Source: Linderina pennispora (taxonomy: Eukaryota; Kickxellomycota; Kickxellomycetes; Kickxellales; Kickxellaceae). Taken from it: 64,000 nucleotides of DNA. Position 1 is the first letter of the stretch, and each line of letters opens with the position of its first letter. Shown piece after piece: positions 39,027 to 49,733 of this stretch. The position numbers and the translations under genes are program-made. The stretch is taken from positions 3,100,001 through 3,164,000 of the forward strand of contig NW_024468249.1 in assembly GCF_002104995.1 (NCBI RefSeq), in the 5' to 3' direction. The notes under the pieces were generated by a model. The model did no database searches. It saw only the letters and a list, made by a program, of their open reading frames with translations, and had not been told where the DNA came from.

Positions 39027-40709
39027 TATGTGTAGAAAAGGGCAGATATAATTAGACAAAGTAGCAAAGAAAAAAGTGAGGAACTGTTCAACTATGAAGA
39101 AAAAAGGCGAGAAGGAATGGACCAGGCGTCGCTATATAAAGCAGACAGACAAAAACGGTACGCGCACCACCACTGAGCATGCGAAAGTCCTTAGCTCAGC
39201 ATAGTCCGCGCCGAGCCAATGATGTTCGTCATGGAAGGACGGGCTCGCCGCCCAACATGCATGTTTACCTGATGCAAGTTGATATAAAAATGGAAGGCGC
39301 TCTGCATGTCTGTTGATTTCCCCATTCTTATACTATAAACCTGCTATTCTCCCCCACTTCATTCAGCCCGTATGCGCTAATGCAAGGAAAATCGCGCGCA
39401 TCCCCTTCTTTTGACTGTTAGCGCAATCCAGGCTTTGTGCAGCTACGAGTCCGCCTAGAAAGGATGGAACTTAACACGAAATGCACTTATCCGCTCCCGC
39501 AGCAGTGCTGGTATGCGCCAAGTGCGGAGGATGATATTGTGCGAAAACCTGCTGCGCAAGTGTCCCTGTTGTTGAACTCACCAATGTAATTATGCCGCAC
39601 ATATACAAGGCACACTACCGGTTTTCTAAACTCCTTGTGCTGTGCGTGCGCCGGCTGCCCATTTTCGGTGCTTGCTGATTTGCAGGCCAATTCTGATTAT
39701 TGTGCTGTGATCAAGGCGTTTCCCACGTGGTAGATGTAATCCTCGGTCCCTGCTTTATTTCCACCAGAAAGGCTCTGGATGGCTTAGCGTCGGACCCAGC
39801 AGTACGTACAAGTGAGTGGCTTTCGAGCAGCATTATCTAGAAGAATTGCTGCACTATACGCAAGGTCTGGACTGGCACATGGAGTAGCCGTGCTGCCCTG
39901 CAGTCTTGGCGCCAGGTGTGTGAGAGTGGGCTGCATCATACTCGGGGCAAACGAGGCGGTGTGTTTTCGCACCACGTTCCGGAGGCTCCTCCTCTTCAAC
40001 CTTGAAGGGGATGGGCTTTCCAGTAGGCATACACGCATGCTGAGGTAGGTGGTTTTATTCGGGGCGTCTGCCAAAGACACGGCCAGACAATCGGCATTCA
40101 AGCCGATGGCTTAAGCCAGGATTACCGATTGTTGGTGGTGACAGACAACAGCAGCGTTGGCAGAACGGGAGCATTGACTTGCCGCCGGTTTTGCTCACCC
40201 CCAGCGCAGATAATACAGCGCGCCAACAATATACATCGCTGCCGAGTAGGGAACACTATTGTTTTGCGCTGATGGAGAGGTAGAGATGGGGGAGCTTACA
40301 GAAACGCTCAAACGAGAGCCATGGGATTCTCCTGTGTGGCATTCCCACTCACCACGCCAAGTGGGCTTGGGGAGGGAGAAAAGGGAAAGAAACATATAGC
40401 CAAGAGACGCAGTTGCCAGGGCAAACTCTTCCTATCGAATTGAGCTTCACTTTTTTCTCTCTATCTTGCTATTCTGCTGTTCTGTCTGCAAGCTGGCGTT
40501 ATCGTAAAAACATTGACTTTATATATATTACTCCCAGAGGTGGCACATTGACACAACGCACATTGCCATTCCCAACAGCAAGATATTTCCGTAGCTCAAA
40601 GCACATTTTCTTCTGCCCCTTCCATTTACTTCCATTCATCCAAAGCCTGCCCTTTGCTTCCAATCCTATTTTTTTTACTAACCACATATACTAGCTGCAA
40701 AAAGTAGTA
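39027..40709. other. intergenic, no gene seen
   Basis: This contains the surface-protein promoter at the left and the first transporter's promoter at the right. A CACGTG lies at 39726-39731 with no nearby gene. Short open frames have no domains. Confidence 0.45.
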
Positions 40710-42446
40710 ATGCCGGATGCAGCGATTACTACTGGTGAGTGCCAGCCAACGGTTCGGTCGCTGGTCACAACAAACGCTAGTACCTGCAGCAACCACAGCA
40801 TGCCGAGCAAGGAGAGCGAGATCATCCTGATTCCGCCTGGCAGCGCATCTGCCGAAGACACCACATCCGTCGAAGACACCACCTCGACGAATGGCTCTAG
40901 CAACTTTGAGCGAAGCCCGGTGACAGCGCGACAGTTGTACATGGCAATTACTGGCGGCGTCTTGCTTTATTTTATAGCTGCGCTGGAGACGACAATCCTG
41001 GCTACCGTGTACATTGATATTGCAAATCAATACGACGACATGTCGAATGGCATCTGGATCATTACTAGCTACATGCTATCATCAACTGCAGTCCAGCCAT
41101 TGTATGGGAAGCTCTGTGATATCCTTGGACGAGTCGAGACAATTCTGATATCGGTCGGGATATTCACAATCGGGTCTATTTTGTGCGCAGTATCAAAGTC
41201 GCTCGGAATGCTGATTGTGAGCCGGGTTGTGCAGGGTGTCGGCGGTGGTGGCCTCATGGCTCTGACATCGGTTGTCCTGTCTGATGTAACCACAGAAAGA
41301 GACCGGGGGAAATACAGCAGTTTTTTAGCTGCGAGTTTCGGCGTAGCGTCGGCGGTCGGGCCGGTACTTGGCGGTCTGCTGGTCCAGCACTCGTCGTGGC
41401 GAGTAATCTTTTGGCTTAACTTGCCTGTCTGCCTGCCTGCCATGGCTATTATCCTTTACGGGCTAAAGGTGCCGCGGCCGCAGGGCACAATACGGGAGAA
41501 ATTCAAGCGGATCGATTTCCTCGGGTCGTTCTTGTTCATGTGCGGCATCATCCCGCTGGTTCTGGCGTTCTCGTGGGCTGGTGTCGGGGAGAGCTGGACA
41601 TCGGCAAAAAACATGACGTGTATTGTTGCTGGTGCCGTCATGTGTGTTGTGTTTTTGATCGTTGAGTGGAAGGTGTCGGCGGAGCCCATCATCGAGCTGA
41701 AGCTGTACAAGATCCGCAATATCGCAGTGTCATCAATAAGCCATTTCTTCTTCGGTGCGTCGACATATGGCCCAATCATGTTTATTCCTGTTTGGGAACT
41801 GTCGGTGAAACACTCGTCTGAAGTCTCGTCTGGTCTCCATCTGCTACCAATGATGCTACCCATGGTGATCAGCGCTGCCATATCAGGTGCACTAATGGCC
41901 AGAACAGGGAGATACAGACTGGTAATAGCCCTCGGTGGTATGCTGACCGTTATCGGCACCTCGCTGCTAATTCTGATGGACGAGGACTCGGGTAATGGAA
42001 AGCGTATCGGATTTGTCGCAATACTTGGGACCGGAATCGGTCTGAGCCTGCAGCCTTTGCTTGTCGCAGCCCAGGTCACAGTGTCAGGGAAAGACATGGC
42101 AACAGTCACAACAATGTTGACGTTCTTACGGTCACTGGGCGGAATCTTTGTCCTGTCAATTCTATCGTCAGTAATGAACCGGACGCTGCGCACAGAGGCG
42201 GTGAAACTCATCACGCTGTTTCCATTCAGCATGTATACCATTCTGAAGGCACTTGATGACCAGTCAGTGATCACCAAAGATCCAAGCATCCCAGAGGAGC
42301 TCAGAACGGCACTTACTCACATGTTCCAGACCACCATGCACAAGGTGTATATTGGACTGGTTCCGTTCGCCGCCATGTTCTTTATAGCGGTGCTATTCTT
42401 CAAACATGTTGAACTCAACACGCGACGCAAGAAAACTATCAAATAG
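40710..42446 (+). CDS. DHA2-type MFS drug/metabolite transporter, copy 1
   Basis: This is a 578-residue major-facilitator protein of the 14-helix DHA2 group, which exports drugs or organic molecules with protons. After about 70 hydrophilic Ser/Thr-rich residues come the first helix with ALETTILATVYIDIA (motif D1-like) and SSTAVQPLYGKLCDILGR (motif A). Next come RVVQGVGGGGLMAL (motif B) and GVASAVGPVLGGLLVQHSSWRVIFWLNLP (motif C region). The C-terminus ends in a long hydrophilic loop and a KKTIK tail. It is followed 450 bp later by a paralogue with the same layout, so this is a tandem duplication. The substrate is unknown. Confidence 0.93.
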   Translation: MPDAAITTGECQPTVRSLVTTNASTCSNHSMPSKESEIILIPPGSASAEDTTSVEDTTSTNGSSNFERSPVTARQLYMAITGGVLLYFIAALETTILATVYIDIANQYDDMSNGIWIITSYMLSSTAVQPLYGKLCDILGRVETILISVGIFTIGSILCAVSKSLGMLIVSRVVQGVGGGGLMALTSVVLSDVTTERDRGKYSSFLAASFGVASAVGPVLGGLLVQHSSWRVIFWLNLPVCLPAMAIILYGLKVPRPQGTIREKFKRIDFLGSFLFMCGIIPLVLAFSWAGVGESWTSAKNMTCIVAGAVMCVVFLIVEWKVSAEPIIELKLYKIRNIAVSSISHFFFGASTYGPIMFIPVWELSVKHSSEVSSGLHLLPMMLPMVISAAISGALMARTGRYRLVIALGGMLTVIGTSLLILMDEDSGNGKRIGFVAILGTGIGLSLQPLLVAAQVTVSGKDMATVTTMLTFLRSLGGIFVLSILSSVMNRTLRTEAVKLITLFPFSMYTILKALDDQSVITKDPSIPEELRTALTHMFQTTMHKVYIGLVPFAAMFFIAVLFFKHVELNTRRKKTIK

Positions 42447-42899
42447 CAGATTGGCCATATCGATAAATGAAGCTTTGTAGTTATTTTCTTTTGAATGGCA
42501 TATTTTGAATTCAGCCATTGTGGACCCAATGAACAACAGCCAGTCGGCTGTGGCGAGAACATAGGGTGTTGATATGAAGTGCAAGGCCTCTTCTTTACCC
42601 GTCACCTGTGGCGTATGTGCAATGGCAAATACCTGCACAATCTACTGCCCAGACAGATGTCGAGGCGAAAGTGGTCAGGACGGTAGTACGTACAAAAGTG
42701 ATATTAAATATATCCCTACAAGGTAGTAGCAGAAGCTCGTCGATAGAGCTATTCAGTTTCCCGAAATGGCATCTGACCTGGTCGGGAGAAAGGAGTCCCA
42801 GAGAGAGAAAACTGGTATGCTGCTCAAGCACATTAACCCACCGACTCCATTTCTAAACTACTCTCATATCATTAAACAGCCGTGAGGAATGCAAAAACA
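42447..42899. promoter_or_regulatory. spacer between the two DHA2 transporter genes
   Basis: This serves as the 3' end of copy 1 and the promoter of copy 2. No TATA box is obvious and no gene is present. Confidence 0.5.
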
Positions 42900-44693
42900 A
42901 TGAGTGCAAGACAAAAGAGCTGCTCATTTGAAAGGAGGTCGGGGATACAATCACCCTTGGCCACAAACATTACCGGCGAAGGACTTGGATTAGTGATGGA
43001 CGGAATGCCCTATGGAATATGCGAGAGCGAGAAGCCAACGACACCCAACCCATTTATCAACATTGTCCGGCGAGACACCTTTGAGACCACCGACCCCATT
43101 GGCGAAAGCGTGCTGGACGACGCGTCGTCATCGGCAGTATCCTCTGATGACGATGTCGAGACAAGTCTTCTGACCGGAAAGCGCCTGTACCTGGCGCTGG
43201 CCGGTCTTGACACGCTGCTATTTATTGCCTCGCTGGACATGACGATCATCGCGACAGTATACGTGGAGATAGCCGACAGCTTTTCGTCTCTCTCACGGGC
43301 CGAGTGGACAGTGACATCGTATATGCTAGCATCAACAGCATTGCAGCCGCTGTATGGGAAATTCAGCGACATCCTGGGCCGCGTTGAAGCTATTGTGGTT
43401 GCAGTGCTGCTGTTCGTTGTTGGCTCGATAATGTGTGCGCTGAGCAACTCTATGAGCATGCTGATTGCCAGCAGGGCCGTGCAAGGGCTGGGCGGTGGCG
43501 GCCTGGTCAGTCTGATATTTGTGGTAGCCGCAGATATTCTGAGTGAGCGCGAGCGCGGGAAATACATTGGGCTGTTTTCGGGCACCTGGGGCCTAGCGTC
43601 GGCGGTGGCCCCGATTCTGGGCGGCGCCATTGTGCAGCGGAGCTCCTGGCGGCTGATCTTCTGGATCAACCTGCCGATCTGTGCCATTGCACTGGCGCTG
43701 GTCATTGTGACCATGCGGCTGCCAAAGCCCCAGGGGTCGATGCGCGACAAGATCAAAAAGATTGATTTTCTGGGCACATTAATGTTCCTCATAGGCACTG
43801 TGCCGCTGCTGCTGGGGCTGTCATGGGGCGGCCGCGAGTACACATGGACGTCGCCGCTGGTACTCGGGTGTCTGGTCGGCGGGTCTCTGGCGCTGTGTGT
43901 GTTCATGGCCATAGAGTGGAAGGTGCCGAACGAGCCAATTGTGCCCTCGCACCTGCTGGCTATCCGCAATGTCTCGCTATCTTCAGTTGGTCACTTCTTC
44001 TATGGCGCTGCAGGGCTGGCTCCGATCATCTTCATTCCGCAGTGGGCGCTGCTAGTAAAAGGTGCGACGGCAATATCAGCCGGCATGCATCTGCTGCCGT
44101 TCACAATCGGCACCGTGGTGACATCGGTGGTGGGCGGGTTCATCATGGCACGCACTGGGCGGTATCGCCGGCTAATTGTGGCCGGATCCGCCATGTTGGC
44201 CGTGGGCAATGGCCTGCTTGTTTTACTTGACGAGAAATCCCGTCTTACCTTACAGATCGGTCTACTGTTCCTATGCGGGCTGGGCGCGGGCGCCTGTATC
44301 CAGCCGATTATGATGGCTGCACAGGTGGCAGTGTGTGGTCGCGATATGGCGGCAGTCACCACGCTGTGTGCGTTCCTCAGGTCTCTGGGCGGAATCCTGA
44401 GCGTGGCCATCCTGAGCTCGGTCATGCATAGCAATGTCAGACAGGGGCTGATACATTTAGCCACAAGGTACCCGTTCAGCATCCGGTTCCTGCTGGATGT
44501 CGGCGAGAACCAGTCAATCATCTACAAACCTGATGTGCCGGCTGAGCTGCGTGTGGCAATTGTGCATATCTTCCAGAGGGCGCTGCGTGCCTCGTTCTAT
44601 GCACTGCTGCCATTCTCGATACTCTTGGTTGTATGTACACTGGGATTCCAGCATCTGGAGCTGAAGCGGCAAAGAAAAAAGACCATCGGGTAA
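42900..44693 (+). CDS. DHA2-type MFS transporter, copy 2
   Basis: This is a 597-residue paralogue of the gene just upstream. The ATG at 42900 (MSARQKSC) was chosen; a GTG six codons earlier also opens the frame. Shared landmarks are IASLDMTIIATVYVEIA, STALQPLYGKFSDILGR, RAVQGLGGGGLVSL and ASAVAPILGGAIVQRSSWRLIFW, plus a KKTIG end matching KKTIK. The N-terminal cytoplasmic tail is longer and differs. Fourteen helices are expected. Synonymous codon choice is more GC-rich than in copy 1, so the two have diverged for some time. The gene lies 183 bp upstream of the C6orf136-like gene. Confidence 0.93.
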   Translation: MSARQKSCSFERRSGIQSPLATNITGEGLGLVMDGMPYGICESEKPTTPNPFINIVRRDTFETTDPIGESVLDDASSSAVSSDDDVETSLLTGKRLYLALAGLDTLLFIASLDMTIIATVYVEIADSFSSLSRAEWTVTSYMLASTALQPLYGKFSDILGRVEAIVVAVLLFVVGSIMCALSNSMSMLIASRAVQGLGGGGLVSLIFVVAADILSERERGKYIGLFSGTWGLASAVAPILGGAIVQRSSWRLIFWINLPICAIALALVIVTMRLPKPQGSMRDKIKKIDFLGTLMFLIGTVPLLLGLSWGGREYTWTSPLVLGCLVGGSLALCVFMAIEWKVPNEPIVPSHLLAIRNVSLSSVGHFFYGAAGLAPIIFIPQWALLVKGATAISAGMHLLPFTIGTVVTSVVGGFIMARTGRYRRLIVAGSAMLAVGNGLLVLLDEKSRLTLQIGLLFLCGLGAGACIQPIMMAAQVAVCGRDMAAVTTLCAFLRSLGGILSVAILSSVMHSNVRQGLIHLATRYPFSIRFLLDVGENQSIIYKPDVPAELRVAIVHIFQRALRASFYALLPFSILLVVCTLGFQHLELKRQRKKTIG

Positions 44694-44875
44694 ACCGGAA
44701 GTCTGTGATGTCACAGGCGCATGTGCCCCTTAACCTGCCACGACTGATGATTAGGTCATGCGTGGAGGCCGAAAAAAAAAAAAGCATTTTTAACTCCACT
44801 ACAGACTATTTTCCCTCTCACTTCTCGTTATTCACACAAAAAACCTGCTCTGTTCACCATTTACATAGAAGGAAT

Positions 44876-45787
44876 ATGCTGCGCCGACAGATCTTGCGCC
44901 GACTTACATTATCGCCGCCTATGCGCCTACGTGTGCCACAGCCATTAATGGCGTTGTCCATGCGATCGATGGGCTCGCAGCATCAGCAGCACGGCGGCGA
45001 GAAGCCGATCAAAGCGGACCAGCCCGAAACCGCCTGGGACCGCACACTTCAAGAGGCGCTAGATCAGGCTAAGCGCGAGCTTGATTTAGAGCGCCGGCTG
45101 GCCGAAACAGACAGCCCGGCAAAGCCCGAGCCAAAACCGGAACCCGAGCCAGAGGAAGACAACGACGGCGACCAGCCGATGGACTATCTAACAACGGTAG
45201 GTCGGGTGATGGTCGAGCTGCCACACCAGCTGGAGGGGTTCTTTGAGCATGGGTTGGAGCCGGGCATCTACAGCGAGCAGCTGAGGTTTATTGAACGCAC
45301 ACACATGGGCCTGCACCTGTCGAGCCGTACCCAATATATGGGCATGGCGCGTGTCTTGCGAATTGCCATGAGCGCGTATTTCAGTAATCCGACGCTGACG
45401 GTCGTGCAGATTCGGCAGGTCCCAGTTTCTGATTCGCCGCCGGCCGAGGAACAGGAGGAAGCGACAGATGGATGGAAGGGCCCGCATGGAGCAGACGCAG
45501 CAGCAGCCACACAGAATAAGAGGTTCGAGGTGTATGTGCGGTGGGTGTTTGAGGGAATGCCAAGACATGCAGACCTGATTGGCGGTGGCGGGTCGATGTA
45601 TGAGGGCGAGTTCAGATACAGGCTGGATCAGCGCTCGGGGCTCATTGCCGTGCATGAAGTCACGGCCATCCACCCAACTCCACCCACCGCCGTGCTATCC
45701 AGCTCCGGCCTGGCCCGGCTGGCTGGGTGGTTCTCGCCGCGCGGCTCTCTGTCGCTGACCAAAAAGACACCCAGGAGCTGCTTGTAA
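44876..45787 (+). CDS. mitochondrial DUF2358/C6orf136-like protein
   Basis: The product is 303 residues from ATG 44876; the frame open upstream overlaps the transporter and is not used. The Arg-rich N-terminus (MLRRQILRRLTLSPPMRLRV) looks like a mitochondrial targeting sequence. A charged region rich in Glu/Pro follows. The C-terminal half (about 115-280) matches the DUF2358 pattern seen in human C6orf136: FIERTHMGLHLSSRTQYMG, VYVRWVFEGMPRHADLIGG, then MYEGEFRYRLDQRSGLIAVHEV. The molecular function of the family is not established. It lies only 34 bp from the stop of the carrier gene, which converges on it. Confidence 0.7.
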   Translation: MLRRQILRRLTLSPPMRLRVPQPLMALSMRSMGSQHQQHGGEKPIKADQPETAWDRTLQEALDQAKRELDLERRLAETDSPAKPEPKPEPEPEEDNDGDQPMDYLTTVGRVMVELPHQLEGFFEHGLEPGIYSEQLRFIERTHMGLHLSSRTQYMGMARVLRIAMSAYFSNPTLTVVQIRQVPVSDSPPAEEQEEATDGWKGPHGADAAAATQNKRFEVYVRWVFEGMPRHADLIGGGGSMYEGEFRYRLDQRSGLIAVHEVTAIHPTPPTAVLSSSGLARLAGWFSPRGSLSLTKKTPRSCL

Positions 45788-45820
45788 GAAATATATTTTT
45801 ATGTTTTGAATCTGCATTAA

Positions 45821-46768
45821 TCAGTGCTCGGCCTTCTTCCCCTTGATGATGCCGTCGAACATGGGGATGAACCACTGGGCCAGCGTGAAGCCAAAGACAA
45901 GCTTGGGACCGACCACCAGGATCTTGGGCGTCAGGCCCTTGAAGAACGAGCCGAAGCCCTCCTGCTGCACCATGCGGCGCAGGATGGTCATGCCGCTCTC
46001 GGGGTTGTCGAACGAGCGCGCCTGGATACGTGTCTTGATGACATCCATGGGCGCGGACACTGTCAGCGAGGCCACAGCTCCACCGATCGAGGCGAAGAAG
46101 TTCTGGATGAACGTGGCCTTGTTGTAGTCCTCCAGCTTGAACACAAACTCCTTGACGAACGCCGATCCACCAAACAGCGCAAACGAGCCTGGCGCATTGC
46201 GCATGACGGTCCATCCAGCACCGCGGTACAGGGCCATGCCCTCATCAGCCACAATGCGGAACAGTCCGCGGCCGCGGAATGCCTCCGGGTTCGTCTGGCG
46301 CTTGATCTTCAGCACGTCCAGGGGAAGCAGAGCCACCTCACCGATGCCGATCAGCGAGCCGGCCGTTGCGTGCAGCATGGCCTTGCCGTTGCGGTCGCCG
46401 AACGCGCGCGTGAACGACTGCCCATGGTTCCGCTCCAGGTAGTCACGCACCACCGGCTGCCCACCAAACTTGTAGATACGCTGCGCTACCTTGTAGCCAG
46501 CAGCGTAGCCCAGGCCAGGGAACAAAGAGATGTACTTGCTGAGCGTCGGCTTGGTTGCCGCGTCGCGGAAGATGACATTGTTCAGCTTGCCCATCGACTG
46601 GCCCGTCGTCTGTCCGTTGCCGAAGATCTTGTCCGTGTTGCTCATCAGGCGCTTGGCCACTGTGTCCACCGGGTGGAACGTGAACAGCTCCAGAATACCG
46701 CTGGTTCCAGCTCCCAGGAGACGGGCTGTTCCCGACTCGCTACCCTTCTTTCCACTAGTAGGCGACAT
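45821..46768 (-). CDS. GGC1: mitochondrial GTP/GDP carrier (Ggc1 type)
   Basis: This is a 315-residue inner-membrane carrier of the SLC25 family. Yeast Ggc1 exchanges GTP and GDP and affects iron homeostasis. ATG 46768 (MSPTSGKKGSESGTARLLG) was chosen; a longer start exists but breaks the family match. The three carrier signatures are FHPVDTVAKRLM, LLPLDVLKIKRQTNP and SAPMDVIKTRIQAR. Specific Ggc1 wording includes LFPGLGYAAGYKVAQRIYKFGGQP, AGSLIGIGEVALLPLDVLKI and RNAPGSFALFGGSAFVKE. These fit Ggc1 better than Yhm2 or other carriers. Codon bias is strong, suggesting high expression. It converges on the DUF2358-like gene. Confidence 0.93.
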   Translation of the reverse strand: MSPTSGKKGSESGTARLLGAGTSGILELFTFHPVDTVAKRLMSNTDKIFGNGQTTGQSMGKLNNVIFRDAATKPTLSKYISLFPGLGYAAGYKVAQRIYKFGGQPVVRDYLERNHGQSFTRAFGDRNGKAMLHATAGSLIGIGEVALLPLDVLKIKRQTNPEAFRGRGLFRIVADEGMALYRGAGWTVMRNAPGSFALFGGSAFVKEFVFKLEDYNKATFIQNFFASIGGAVASLTVSAPMDVIKTRIQARSFDNPESGMTILRRMVQQEGFGSFFKGLTPKILVVGPKLVFGFTLAQWFIPMFDGIIKGKKAEH

Positions 46769-48235
46769 GCTGTGTATGTGAGAGATCAAGTAATGCTGAC
46801 TAAACGCTCAAGGGAAAGGCAAAAGGGCCGAGATAACAGAAAGAAAGCAGATAAACGAGTAGCAGGAGGAGATAAGAGACGAGATAGGCACATTCAGCCT
46901 TGGACACATGAAAAGTTTTTGGCTCATGCGCTGACTCCCGGTCCTGCTATCATGATTTCAGGCTCGCTTCAAGCCCCCGTCCCCAAAAACGGTGCATAAA
47001 CACTCATTTGCGACGCGATTGCCCTCCGCTTAGTGTAATTTTTTTTTGTGCGAGTACAGAGGGACAGGCTGATCTTAATTATCGATGGATCATATGGACA
47101 GCGATAATTTAGAAATCACCAGCCAATATGAAGTGGAGCACGTCCTATCAGTTGGCCGAACATGCTGACACGCCATAGCCACCCATCATACTTTTCCGAC
47201 ATGGTATACCTCTACTTTCTCCGCCTGTGGTGCCAAATGTCACCGCTGCGCCTTGGTCCAGTATTCCTAGTTGCTATGTGCTCCTTCGGCTCATCGGGCT
47301 TAAGGCTTGTCACCCTAGGTGACAGAGCGGTAATAGAATGCATTAGTGATCTAAGAAACACGTCATTGTCTCGCAGTTTCGCTTTGTGGTGTAAACCAAA
47401 CACTTTGCCCCTTTTCGCTGCGACATTTTTCTCATTGCTTCCACTTTTCAAGGTATACACCCTGTATTTTACAACCTCGATATCGTCGGCAAGATTTTGT
47501 CATGCAACATCCCCTCTAAAGACCGGGAATGAGGTTGCCAGCAAAGCCTAGATCGGAATGGACCAGGTCGAGGTGGTCCAAGATGAGCCCACCAAACTAA
47601 TCAGAAGAGCTGTAACTCGATGAGTAAAAGTCCCCGTATCCATCTGGCTTGAGCTCATGTTCAAAGACGATGTCTTCAATATCTAAATGAAATGGCTTGC
47701 TATATTCCATGTATCCCGAATTAACTCTATGTCTCTGTGCAAAGTGGACTACATTTTGCAACGCTTCATATCTGTCCAAATGCAGCTGCTTAACGATATC
47801 TGATATCACAGTATCATTCAAGGCCATATGGCCTGCCAAACCGCAGTATCCGCCGATTACTGCCCTTACTGGTACACTTTTCATCATTTATGTGGTTCGC
47901 CAGTCAGTCTTTGAGTTCTGCGTATTATTTGCTTGGTCAAATGGCAGTTGGCAGATAAACAAACTCCATTCACACCCTTATGCAAAGAAGCAAGGTCCTA
48001 AGCAGTTGGGTCCAAAGCAAGTCTGGTCTTCAGATGGAGCAGGTTTTGGTAATCTGAATCGCCACTTTTCACTGCACATGATGATAGCGGAATCAGTAAA
48101 TCAAACGATCAAACGATCAATCGCTGCCACACAGGTTTTGAGACAGAATTGGGGTAATATTTCGCATTTTTCTTTCTCCGTCCTGCTTGCTCTTGACATT
48201 TTCTAGTTTTTGCAGAAATCGACTCAAAGATAAGG
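46769..48235. other. spacer between carrier and EF-Tu genes
   Basis: Apart from the doubtful short minus-strand ORF at 47597-47887, nothing is supported. The EF-Tu promoter should lie at the right end, where a CT-rich leader precedes ATG 48236. Confidence 0.45.
47597..47887 (-). CDS. small unrecognised protein
   Basis: The product is 96 residues from ATG 47887. The sequence is soluble and well mixed (KQLHLDRYEALQNVVHFAQ, then DIEDIVFEHELKPDGYGDF) and ends in a Ser-rich tail. I do not recognise it. A plus-strand frame overlaps it. It may be a real small gene, a fragment or chance. Confidence 0.3.
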   Translation of the reverse strand: MMKSVPVRAVIGGYCGLAGHMALNDTVISDIVKQLHLDRYEALQNVVHFAQRHRVNSGYMEYSKPFHLDIEDIVFEHELKPDGYGDFYSSSYSSSD

Positions 48236-49642
48236 ATGCTTCGCTCTGCCGTTCGTATCACTGCTGCTCCTGCCAAGCAGATCATGCAGTCTTCTTCGCG
48301 CACCGCCGTTATCTCAAGTGTGCGCTCGATCTCGTCGCTGTCGCGGCCGGCTGTTGCGCGCAACATGCGTGTTGCCAGCATGCGTCCTGTGGTGATCCCC
48401 AGCGCTGTCCGCGGTATGGGTGTGCGTAGCTATGCTGACAACGTCTACACTCGCTCCAAGCCTCACCTCAATGTTGGTACCATCGGCCACGTTGATCACG
48501 GTAAGACTACCCTCACTGCTGCAATCACCAAGGTGCTTGCTGAGGCTGGAGGTGCCAAGTTCCGTGATTACTCTGATATTGACAAGGCCCCTGAGGAGAA
48601 GGCTCGTGGTATCACCATCTCGACTGCCCATGTCGAGTATGAGACCGCTAACCGCCACTACGCTCACGTGGATTGTCCTGGACACGCGGATTATATCAAG
48701 AACATGATCTCCGGTGCCGCTCAGATGGACGGTGCAATCATCGTCGTTTCTGCCACCGATGGTCAGATGCCGCAGACGCGCGAACATCTGCTCCTGGCAA
48801 AGCAGGTGGGCATCAAGAAACTTGTTGTCTTCATCAACAAGGCTGATGCCATTGATGATGCCGAGATGCTGGAGCTCGTCGACATGGAGATGCGTGAGCT
48901 GCTGACGACCTACGGCTTCGATGGCGACAACACTCCGATCGTGTCTGGATCGGCCCTGTGCGCCCTTGAGGGTAAGCAGCCGGAGCTCGGCCTTGAGGCG
49001 ATCAAGAAACTGATGGCCGCCGTCGACGAATGGATCCCGACCCCTGAGCGCGACTTGGACAAGCCGTTCCTGATGCCTGTCGAGGATATCTTCTCGATTG
49101 CCGGCCGTGGTACCGTTGTCACTGGTCGTGTCGAGCGTGGCCAGATCACCAAGGGCCAGGAGCTCGAGGTCATTGGCTTCGGCGCTCCCTTCAAGACTAC
49201 CCTGACTGGAATCGAGATGTTCCACAAGCAGCTGGAGCAGGGCCAGGCCGGTGACAACATGGGCGCTCTGCTGCGTGGTGTCAAGCGCGAGACCCTACAC
49301 CGTGGTCAGGTCCTGGCTGCCCCTGGCACGATCAAGGCGCACAAGAAGTTCATGGCATCGCTGTACATTCTGACCAAGGACGAAGGCGGCCGCCACACGC
49401 CGTTCTCGGACAACTACCGCCCCCAGATGTTCGTGCGCACCTGCGACGTCACTGCCATTCTGACCCATCCGCGTGGCCCTAACGGTGAGGACCCAGAGAA
49501 CATGATGGTCATGCCTGGTGATAACATCACCATGCAGTGCGAGCTGCTGGCTGAGATCGCCATCGAGAAGGGCATGCGCTTCACCATCCGTGAGGGTGGC
49601 CGTACCGTGGGCACTGGCCTCGTTACCGAGCTCATCGAGTAA
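48236..49642 (+). CDS. TUF1: mitochondrial elongation factor Tu
   Basis: This 468-residue protein delivers aminoacyl-tRNA to the mitochondrial ribosome. The first about 65 residues are Arg/Ser-rich without acidic residues, a mitochondrial targeting sequence. The GTPase motifs are complete: GHVDHGKT (84-91), RGITI in the switch region, DCPGH (146-150) and NKAD (201-204). EF-Tu domains II and III follow, with [30 protein letters not shown] and the C-terminal [12 protein letters not shown] and [13 protein letters not shown]. Length and order match yeast Tuf1. Codon use is strongly biased. Single exon. Confidence 0.98.
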   Translation: MLRSAVRITAAPAKQIMQSSSRTAVISSVRSISSLSRPAVARNMRVASMRPVVIPSAVRGMGVRSYADNVYTRSKPHLNVGTIGHVDHGKTTLTAAITKVLAEAGGAKFRDYSDIDKAPEEKARGITISTAHVEYETANRHYAHVDCPGHADYIKNMISGAAQMDGAIIVVSATDGQMPQTREHLLLAKQVGIKKLVVFINKADAIDDAEMLELVDMEMRELLTTYGFDGDNTPIVSGSALCALEGKQPELGLEAIKKLMAAVDEWIPTPERDLDKPFLMPVEDIFSIAGRGTVVTGRVERGQITKGQELEVIGFGAPFKTTLTGIEMFHKQLEQGQAGDNMGALLRGVKRETLHRGQVLAAPGTIKAHKKFMASLYILTKDEGGRHTPFSDNYRPQMFVRTCDVTAILTHPRGPNGEDPENMMVMPGDNITMQCELLAEIAIEKGMRFTIREGGRTVGTGLVTELIE

Positions 49643-49733
49643 ACACCTATCCTATTTCACTTCAACCGCAGTACAAAAAATCTCAATATCAGTTTCAACA
49701 TTTATGACGTCTGTTTGCCACAAATATTGCCAA

